Origin: an uncultured Clostridium sp.
Lineage (GTDB): Bacteria > Bacillota > Clostridia > Lachnospirales > Lachnospiraceae
DNA length: 54,831 bases
Direction: 5' to 3'
Assembly: GCA_946498245.1 (NCBI GenBank)
Contig: CAMMNN010000024.1
Location: 1 to 54,831, forward strand
This document shows, in pieces, positions 49,259 to 54,831 of the stretch. A program made the translations under genes and the position numbers. Positions within the stretch are counted from its first letter, which is position 1. Each line of letters begins with the position of its first letter. The notes beneath the pieces were generated by a model. It was not told where the DNA came from. It was given only the letters and a program-made list of their open reading frames with translations, and did no database searches.

Positions 49259-51028
49259 ATGGGACGAATGGAAAAGGAATATGATCATTTGCTGAATTTG
49301 GATTATGAAAGGGATTACCGGATTCCCTTTACAGGCGCAGACAGCCTTATTGCGACCGCTGGAAGAAAGATAGAAAAGCTGGACGGCATCTGGAATTTTT
49401 CTGCAGATGTGTATGAAACCTTTCTCCGAAAACGATTTTTTGAGGAGGATACAAAAGACGAAAAAGGCCGGGACAAGCCGGTAGATTTTGATTTTGATCA
49501 CTGGGAAGAGGTGCGTGTGCCGTCTAACTGGAACCTGCAGAAGGAAAAGTACTGGTTTTTTGAAGGCAGTGGGATCTACACCAGAAAATTTAAATTTTGG
49601 AAACGGTCAGATGGAGAACGGGTTTTCCTCCGGATCGGAGCGGCAAACTATGAAAGCAGGGTATGGATTAATGGGGAGCTGATTGGCCGGCACAGAGGAG
49701 GCTTTACTCCTTTTATCCTGGAATTGACAGGAAAATTAAAGGAGGAAAACCGGATTATCGTCCAGGTAAATAATGAGAGAAAGCTGGAGCAAATACCGTC
49801 CATTAATTATGACTGGTTTAATTACGGGGGACTGTACCGGAGCATAGAGCTGATCCGGACGCCTCAGGCCTTTATCCGTGATTTTAAAGTATTTTTAGAG
49901 CCTGACGGAACCGGAAAAACCATAGGAGTAAAGGTACGCATTGACGGTGCGTCCCAAGGGGATCCGGTACGGCTTGAGATTCCGGAACTGGGGATAGGCC
50001 AGGATTTTTCGGTGGATTCTCAGGGACAGGCAGAGGGAAGGATTGAGGCGTCTCCCGAACTGTGGAGTCCCGATAGTCCAAAGCTTTATCGGGTTCGCCT
50101 GTCCTTTGGCGAAGACTCGGTAGAGGACGAAATCGGATTCCGGGAATTTCGGGTTTCCGGAAAGAAGCTTTTTCTAAACGGGCAGGAAGTATTTCTAAAA
50201 GGAGTCTGCTGCCATGAAGAGAGTTTACAAAACGGCAGGGCTTTGACGTTAGAGGAGCGGGAAGCTGTTCTGCAGAAGGCAAAGGCTCTGGGCTGCAATA
50301 TTATGCGTCTGGCCCATTACCCTCACTCAGAGCAGATGGCAAAGCTGGCTGATAAAATCGGAATGATGCTGTGGGAGGAAATTCCGGTTTACTGGGCTTT
50401 GTGCTTTGAGAATGCAGGAACTTATGATGATGCCCGAAATCAGATGACGGAGTTGGTGCAGAGGGATTTTAACAGGGCCAGCGTGGTAATATGGGGAATT
50501 GGCAATGAAAATCCGGATACCGATTCGCGGCTGGAATTTATGAGAGGACTTAACGACTGCTGCAAGACCCTGGATAAGACGCGCTTAACGGCAGCCGCCT
50601 GTCTGGTCAATATTGATGAAATGAAGATTATAGACAGGCTTTGCCAGTATATCGATATTGTGGCAATTAACGAGTATTACGGTTGGTATTACCGGGATTA
50701 CGACGGTCTTCGTACGATTTTTGAAAATTCTCCTATGGAAAAGCCTATTGTGATTTCAGAAACCGGAGCAGACGGGATTCAGGGCCTTTTTGGAGACGAA
50801 GAAGAATTATTTACAGAAAACCACCAGGCAAAGGTTTATGAAAAGCAGTTTGAGATTGCAGATCAATATGTGGCAGGTGTTTTTCCGTGGATCCTTTTTG
50901 ATTTCCGTTCTCCCGTAAGGTTAAATCCCCTTCAGGGATCTTTCAACAGAAAAGGACTTCTGGGAGAAGACAAAGATTACAAAAAAATGGCATATGATGT
51001 GGTAAAAGATTATTACAGCAGAAAATAG
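49259..51028 (+). CDS. Glycoside hydrolase family 2, probable beta-glucuronidase
   Basis: A 589-residue GH2 enzyme: sugar-binding N-terminal domain (NWNLQKEKYWFFEGSGIYTRKF), immunoglobulin-like middle and TIM barrel. The acid/base is Glu417 in GNENPD and the nucleophile Glu501 in SETGAD. Asn563-Arg564-Lys565 (FNRKG) fits the NxK motif that holds the glucuronate carboxylate in beta-glucuronidases; numbering is close to the E. coli enzyme (413, 504, 566, 568). It has no signal peptide, so it should act on imported glucuronides. RBS AAGGGGG. No glucuronide transporter is nearby. Confidence 0.88.
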   Translation: MGRMEKEYDHLLNLDYERDYRIPFTGADSLIATAGRKIEKLDGIWNFSADVYETFLRKRFFEEDTKDEKGRDKPVDFDFDHWEEVRVPSNWNLQKEKYWFFEGSGIYTRKFKFWKRSDGERVFLRIGAANYESRVWINGELIGRHRGGFTPFILELTGKLKEENRIIVQVNNERKLEQIPSINYDWFNYGGLYRSIELIRTPQAFIRDFKVFLEPDGTGKTIGVKVRIDGASQGDPVRLEIPELGIGQDFSVDSQGQAEGRIEASPELWSPDSPKLYRVRLSFGEDSVEDEIGFREFRVSGKKLFLNGQEVFLKGVCCHEESLQNGRALTLEEREAVLQKAKALGCNIMRLAHYPHSEQMAKLADKIGMMLWEEIPVYWALCFENAGTYDDARNQMTELVQRDFNRASVVIWGIGNENPDTDSRLEFMRGLNDCCKTLDKTRLTAAACLVNIDEMKIIDRLCQYIDIVAINEYYGWYYRDYDGLRTIFENSPMEKPIVISETGADGIQGLFGDEEELFTENHQAKVYEKQFEIADQYVAGVFPWILFDFRSPVRLNPLQGSFNRKGLLGEDKDYKKMAYDVVKDYYSRK

Positions 51029-51054
51029 GAAGATCATATTGAAGAATGCAAGGG

Positions 51055-51095
51055 AAAACAGAGAGCCGGCTGGTAAAATTGACTCTCTGTTTTTT
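51055..51095 (+). terminator. Terminator of the glycosidase transcript
   Basis: ACAGAGAG (51058-51065) pairs with CTCTCTGT (51083-51090), followed by a T run. It lies between the convergent glycosidase and nagB genes. Confidence 0.85.
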
Positions 51096-51113
51096 GCTGC
51101 TGTATTTAAAATA

Positions 51114-51839
51114 TTAGAATTTAGACAGAGCCGCTTCGTCAGCTACCAGGGTTACGTCCGGGTGGAACTGAAGGATAGAAGCCGGAACCTGAGGGGTAAC
51201 AGGGCCATTGACTACCTGATAAAGAATGTCAGCCTTGTCAGCGCCGGAAACTACAAGGAGGATCTTCCGGGCTCTCATGATAGTACCGCAGCCCATGGTA
51301 TAAGCCTGACGGGGAACGTCGTCGGCGGAAGCGAAGAAGCGCTTGTTTGCCTCAATAGTCATTTCCGTAAGATCTACGCAGTGAGTGCAGTTGTCAAATT
51401 CATCATTGGGCTCGTTAAAGCCAATATGGCCGTCGTGGCCAAGGCCAAGGAGCTGTAAATCGACGCCGCCCAGAGAACGGATAACCTCTTCGTAGCGGGA
51501 GCATTCCGCTTCGCTGTCAGGATTAGTTCCGTCAGGGATATTGGTGTTTTTCATATCAATATTAACGTGCTTGAAAAGATTATTGTACATGAAATAGTAA
51601 TAGCTCTGATCATTTTCTTTGGGAAGTCCCCGGTATTCGTCCAAGTTTGCAGATTTAACCTGGGAGAAGTCCAGATCGCCGGCATTGTAAGCAGCAATAA
51701 GATTCTTGTAAGTGCCGATAGGGGTGGATCCGGTAGCCAAACCTAAAACACAGTCCGGTTTCGTGATAATCTGCGCTGCAATAATGGCAGCCGCTTTACG
51801 GCTTACAGCATCATAATCCTTCATTTTAAAAATTTTCAT
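51114..51839 (-). CDS. nagB: Glucosamine-6-phosphate deaminase
   Basis: A 241-residue enzyme converting glucosamine-6-phosphate to fructose-6-phosphate and ammonia. GLATGSTPIGTY (phosphate loop), LDEYRGL (catalytic Asp) and LGLGHDGHIGFNEP (catalytic His and lid) are all present. GGAGGG upstream of ATG 51839. The gene stands alone; nagA is not in the window. Confidence 0.95.
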   Translation of the reverse strand: MKIFKMKDYDAVSRKAAAIIAAQIITKPDCVLGLATGSTPIGTYKNLIAAYNAGDLDFSQVKSANLDEYRGLPKENDQSYYYFMYNNLFKHVNIDMKNTNIPDGTNPDSEAECSRYEEVIRSLGGVDLQLLGLGHDGHIGFNEPNDEFDNCTHCVDLTEMTIEANKRFFASADDVPRQAYTMGCGTIMRARKILLVVSGADKADILYQVVNGPVTPQVPASILQFHPDVTLVADEAALSKF

Positions 51840-51883
51840 TTCTTAACCCTCCGTCTTTATGAAGTTTGAAAACCATCACCTAT

Positions 51884-51912
51884 AGAATAGCATCTTGCAG
51901 ACATAGTTTCAA
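51884..51912 (-). promoter_or_regulatory. Promoter of nagB
   Basis: Read on the minus strand: TTGAAA (51912-51907), 17-nt spacer and TATTCT (51889-51884). The 109-bp gap must also hold the promoter of the gene at 51949, which I cannot place with confidence. Confidence 0.6.
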
Positions 51913-51948
51913 TGGGTATTTGCATAAATATAGACTAGAGGTGATTGT

Positions 51949-53397
51949 ATGTCGAATTATCGAAGGCTTATTTCTTATATCTATGAATATGAAGGAAAAA
52001 CAAAAGGGAGAAACGTAGGCTTTGCAAAATTGGAAGCCCGGGGAGGGCAATGCAAAATTAACGTAAATGTCAAAAAAATTTTTATCGGAGGGGATGCGGG
52101 AGTTTACCTTCTGGCTTCCGGGGGAGAAATTTCCCTGGGAAAGATGTTTATCCGGGGAGGGGCCGGGGAATTTAGGACAACGCTGCAGGTAGATAATGTA
52201 GACGGAAACGGCGTTGATATGGACGCCTGCTACGGGCTGGCCATCCATGAGCCGGAAGACGATTGGCGTACATACCGGACGATTTGGGAAGACGAAGTCG
52301 CCTATGCTGCGGAAATCGAACTTGCTAAGGCGGCGCCAAAAGAGGCGGTATCTGTCTTAGAAACTGCTGAAAAAGCGGTTGCGGAAATAGAGCGGGAAAT
52401 GGCCCGTCAGGAAGGGGCGCAAACATCCGTACCTCAGGAAATTGAAATCCTGGATGTGTCAGGAAGACCAGGGGAAAAGAAGAGTTTCCAGGCTCCGGCG
52501 GCCGTTCTGAAACCTCAGGCCCACAGGCCGGAACCTGGCCCGGAACGCCCGCCTATGCCGCCAGGTCCCGGCCCGGAGCGTCCACCCATGCCGCAAGGCC
52601 CTGGTCCGGAGCGCCCGCCTATGCCGCCAGGTCCTGGCCCGGAACGCCCGCCCATGCCGCAAGGCCCTGGCCCGGAACGCCCGCCTATGCCGCCAGGCCC
52701 TGGCCCGGAGCGCCCGCCTATGCCGCAAGGCCCTGGCCCGGAACGTCCGCCTATGCCGCCGGCCCCCGGTCCAGAGCGTCCGCCTATGCCGGCCCCCGGC
52801 CCGGTTATGGCTCCCGGATGGGGCGGCCCCCAGAGAACAGCGCCTATGCCGCCGCGTGTAATAAAAGAAGAAAAACCGGATCTTCCCAGGGCAGGAATCC
52901 CCGGGGAACTGGAGGGGTTGACATTAGAAGAAGATCCGGAAGTAAATCCAGGAAAAGTGTGGGACTGCTTTGAGAAGGCCTATCCTAAGATTCAGGCCTT
53001 TGACAGTGATCACGGCTGTATTATATTAGTCATTAAACCTCAGGACATCGGCCTTCTTCCGCGGGAGGTATGGGTCTATGGAAACAATAGCTTTCTTCTG
53101 CACGGGTACTATAATTACCGGTATATTATTCTTGCCCGGTTGGAAAATCCTAAAGGAAAACCCCGATTTCTCCTGGGGATTCCCGGCCATTATTACAGCA
53201 ATGAAAAGTATATGGCGGCAATGTTCGGATTCCCTAATTTCGTGCTGTCAAAAAATCAGCCGGCCGGGGACGGCCGGTTTGGATATTGGTATACGGATAT
53301 ACAATTGGGAAATGTATGGGAAGAAAGTAAGAAGCCGGATAGTAAGGAACCGGATAATAAAGAGCCGGAAACCTCCTTAGAAATCAATGCCTCTTAG
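51949..53397 (+). CDS. Protein with central proline-rich tandem repeats
   Basis: A 482-residue protein of unknown function. The N-terminal domain (about residues 1-110, MSNYRRLISYIYEYEGKTKG...) looks like a compact beta-rich fold. A helical acidic stretch (about 120-165) follows. Residues about 193-286 are tandem copies of the 11-residue unit GPGPERPPMP(P/Q), with P and Q alternating. The C-terminal domain (about 315-460, WDCFEKAYPKIQAFDSDHGC... GIPGHYYSNEKYMAAMFGFP) recalls DUF6128 of Lachnospiraceae proteins. It has no signal peptide. AGAGGTG upstream of ATG 51949. Its 3' end overlaps the convergent nrdG-like gene by 21 nt. Confidence 0.8.
   Translation: MSNYRRLISYIYEYEGKTKGRNVGFAKLEARGGQCKINVNVKKIFIGGDAGVYLLASGGEISLGKMFIRGGAGEFRTTLQVDNVDGNGVDMDACYGLAIHEPEDDWRTYRTIWEDEVAYAAEIELAKAAPKEAVSVLETAEKAVAEIEREMARQEGAQTSVPQEIEILDVSGRPGEKKSFQAPAAVLKPQAHRPEPGPERPPMPPGPGPERPPMPQGPGPERPPMPPGPGPERPPMPQGPGPERPPMPPGPGPERPPMPQGPGPERPPMPPAPGPERPPMPAPGPVMAPGWGGPQRTAPMPPRVIKEEKPDLPRAGIPGELEGLTLEEDPEVNPGKVWDCFEKAYPKIQAFDSDHGCIILVIKPQDIGLLPREVWVYGNNSFLLHGYYNYRYIILARLENPKGKPRFLLGIPGHYYSNEKYMAAMFGFPNFVLSKNQPAGDGRFGYWYTDIQLGNVWEESKKPDSKEPDNKEPETSLEINAS
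52528..52805 (+). repeat. 33-bp coding minisatellite (about eight units)
   Basis: GC-rich tandem units of 33 bp encode GPGPERPPMP plus P or Q. The last position alternates P, Q, P, Q, P, Q, P, so the real period is 66 bp. The final units shorten and change to APGPERPPMP and APGPV. Units are nearly identical at the DNA level, which suggests recent expansion. Confidence 0.9.
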
Positions 53398-54072
53398 AGC
53401 CACACTGCCGACAAAAGGCCTGACGCAGTCAGCGAAAGCTTCCAGCTCCTGTTTAGAGAATCCGGAAAATTCGTCAGTGGGGACGGCGTCAGCCTCTTTA
53501 AAATTTTGAATGAAATACTGAGGGCAGCCCTTGATCCAGGGGCCGATTTCTTCAAAGTCTTTCATGGTATGGATCCCCTTTACCGCTGTGGTCCGAAATT
53601 CAAAGGGAATGGGGCCTGAAAGAAGAAATCTGACGCTTCTTTCAACACGTTCCATGAAAACGTCTGTAAGGCCGGCTGCAGCGGCATAATTGCCGGGGCC
53701 GGCTTTAATATCCACAGCGGCGTAGTCCAAAAGGTTTTCTTTGCATAAATCCTCTAAAACATCAGGGCGGTATCCATTGGTATCCAGCTTTACCAGAAAG
53801 CCCATATCTTTTACAGATTTAATAAAATCCTTTAAATCCGGCTGCAAGGTAGGCTCGCCGCCGGTAATGCATACGCCTTCCAATATTCCTCTTCGTTTTT
53901 TCAGGAAGGAAAGAATTTCCTCGTCAGTGTAATCGGCTTCTGTATCAGGAGAGATTATTTCACTGTTTTGGCACCAGGGACAGCGAAAATTACAGCCGGC
54001 GGTAAACACTGTGGCCGCCACGTGACCGGGAAAGTCTAAAAGAGTAGTTTTTTGTAATCCACAAATTTTCAT
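53377..54072 (-). CDS. Anaerobic ribonucleotide reductase activating protein, NrdG2 type (radical SAM)
   Basis: A 231-residue radical SAM protein. CNFRCPWC (Cys27, Cys31, Cys34) binds the 4Fe-4S cluster; ITGGEPTLQ is the SAM-contacting GGE motif. N-terminal LQKTTLLDFPGHVAATVFTAGC is characteristic of the NrdG2/TIGR02495 group, which is annotated as an activase for anaerobic ribonucleotide reductase, though its true target is uncertain; nrdD is not in the window. It is divergent from tadA and tail-to-tail with the repeat protein gene. Confidence 0.88.
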   Translation of the reverse strand: MKICGLQKTTLLDFPGHVAATVFTAGCNFRCPWCQNSEIISPDTEADYTDEEILSFLKKRRGILEGVCITGGEPTLQPDLKDFIKSVKDMGFLVKLDTNGYRPDVLEDLCKENLLDYAAVDIKAGPGNYAAAAGLTDVFMERVERSVRFLLSGPIPFEFRTTAVKGIHTMKDFEEIGPWIKGCPQYFIQNFKEADAVPTDEFSGFSKQELEAFADCVRPFVGSVALRGIDF

Positions 54073-54233
54073 TGATTTTGATTTCCATTCTGATAAATTT
54101 CGTATATAATGATGCTGGAGTCAAAAGAGTTTTGGCTCCTTTGCTCCCAGGCAAGCCGGGAATGATGCTATTTCAGTATAGCACAGCCGGAAGCCCAGGT
54201 CTACCGAAAGAAAAGAGGGGGATAGGAAAATCC

Positions 54234-54752
54234 ATGACCCAGGAAGAAAGGTTTATGAAACAGGCCATCCGTCAGGCAAAAAAGGCAGAGGCACTGGGGG
54301 AAGTCCCCATTGGCTGCGTAATTGAATATCAGGGCAAAATCATTGCCAGAGGCTACAATCGCCGCATGACGGATCACAGCGCCTTGGCTCATGCAGAAAT
54401 TATCGCCATAAAAAAGGCGTGTAAAAAAATGGGGGATTGGCGGTTAGAGGACTGTACGCTTTATGTAACGCTGGAGCCCTGTCCCATGTGTGCCGGAGCC
54501 ATTATCCAGGCCCGTATCCCCAGAGTCGTTATGGGGTGTATGAATCCCAAAGCCGGCTGCGCCGGTTCTGTTTTGGATATGCTCCATGAGGACGGATTCA
54601 ACCACCAGGCAATCACCCAGTCGGGAATCCTGGGAGAAGAGTGCTCTGCTATGATGAAAGCGTTTTTTCGGGAATTGAGGGAGAAGGGGAAACGAAAATC
54701 GCCGGCGCCGGCCAGTCTTGACAATTCCGGTTCCAGCGTGTATACTGAATAA
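54234..54752 (+). CDS. tadA: tRNA-specific adenosine deaminase
   Basis: A 172-residue zinc deaminase that converts A34 to inosine in tRNA-Arg(ACG). HAE (His53, Glu55) and PCPMC (Cys83, Cys86) form the zinc and catalytic site. ATG 54234 starts the expected MTQEERFMKQAIRQA; the frame is open further upstream but that stretch is unlike the family. The last ~20 codons (after REKGKRKS) lie over the promoter of the downstream SRP RNA. Clostridia and bacilli commonly have tadA, SRP RNA and dnaX in this order. Confidence 0.95.
   Translation: MTQEERFMKQAIRQAKKAEALGEVPIGCVIEYQGKIIARGYNRRMTDHSALAHAEIIAIKKACKKMGDWRLEDCTLYVTLEPCPMCAGAIIQARIPRVVMGCMNPKAGCAGSVLDMLHEDGFNHQAITQSGILGEECSAMMKAFFRELREKGKRKSPAPASLDNSGSSVYTE
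54718..54746 (+). promoter_or_regulatory. SRP RNA promoter inside tadA
   Basis: TTGACA (54718-54723), exactly 17 nt and TATACT (54741-54746): a near-consensus promoter within the last codons of tadA. The start point falls at the tadA stop codon. Confidence 0.85.
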
Positions 54753-54831
54753 GCTACTTTTTATTAAAATTGTAAGAAAGCTTCCACGCAGCCGGGGAGA
54801 TAGCGGTGCCCTGTACCTGCAATCCGCTCTA
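54753..54831 (+). ncRNA. ffs: Signal recognition particle RNA, 5' part (cut by window edge)
   Basis: The block GGGGAGATAGCGGTGCCC, then TGTACCTGCAATCCGCTCTA, is almost identical to the corresponding part of the Bacillus SRP RNA (scRNA). It lies just downstream of a strong promoter and after tadA, its usual neighbour. The 3' end, including the conserved helix 8 tip, is outside the window. The exact 5' end is an estimate. Confidence 0.88.

Noticed and set aside
52459..52728. Arg/His-rich minus-strand frame
   Set aside because: It is the complement of the proline-rich minisatellite and its low complexity explains the open frame.

Overview
The window looks like a chromosomal segment from an anaerobic, spore-forming, low-to-mid GC Firmicute, most likely a gut Lachnospiraceae (Clostridium cluster XIV type). 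The signs are: the FabK-type fatty acid operon; spmA/spmB and ricT (yaaT); a T-box before metG; the neighbourhood decarboxylase-kinase-holB-ricT-trmN-rsmI-abrB and metG-tatD-rsmA known from Bacillus/Clostridium; a Bacillus-type SRP RNA after tadA; and a beta-glucuronidase. I see no rRNA, CRISPR array, phage genes or intact transposase.

Layout. 1-354: tRNA cluster (Tyr, fMet, Phe, Lys) with terminator. 355-482: first copy of a three-hairpin repeat. 485-6936: IclR regulator and a catabolic operon (FAD oxidoreductase, permease, hydantoinase/oxoprolinase-like protein, small ImmA/IrrE-like metallopeptidase). 7035-10227: two tandem AraC paralogs divergent from an orphan sugar-binding lipoprotein. 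10377-12821: surface and small proteins of unknown role. 12956-19019: housekeeping operon (YaaO-like PLP decarboxylase, guanylate kinase-like protein, holB, ricT, TrmN6-like, rsmI), interrupted after the kinase gene by a small insertion. 19080-21502: abrB and a membrane diguanylate cyclase. 21525-32031: full type II fatty acid operon fabH-acpP-fabK-fabD-fabG-fabF-accB-fabZ-accC-accDA plus a FabK-like flavoenzyme. 32135-39330: spmA and spmB, separated by a GntR-controlled TRAP transporter/aldolase cluster and a DNA glycosylase gene. 39523-43855: a FabT-like regulator, a lipoprotein, a second GGDEF protein and a DUF885 lipoprotein. 43970-51028: T-box and second repeat copy, then metG, traX-like, tatD, rsmA, beta-glucuronidase. 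51114-54831: nagB, a proline-rich repeat protein, an NrdG-type activase, tadA and the 5' part of the SRP RNA.

The most striking structure is at 15024-15450. An exact 18-bp direct repeat formed from the 3' end of the kinase gene brackets about 390 bp. Inside it is a compact convergent two-RNA module laid out like the par/Fst type I toxin-antitoxin locus: a 35-codon hydrophobic peptide ORF, a shared bidirectional terminator, an oppositely directed short RNA with a strong promoter, and direct repeats near the two 5' ends. It reads as a tiny toxin-antitoxin cassette inserted at a gene's 3' end with the stop codon restored.

Regulatory logic visible in the DNA: TTGTATACAA-type palindromes frame the gntR/TRAP divergent promoters; a TTTGA-N3-TCAAA palindrome at the fabH transcription start fits FabT, whose likely gene lies 18 kb away at 39523; a methionine T-box controls metG; an 18-bp palindrome sits on the promoter of the IclR-linked catabolic operon.
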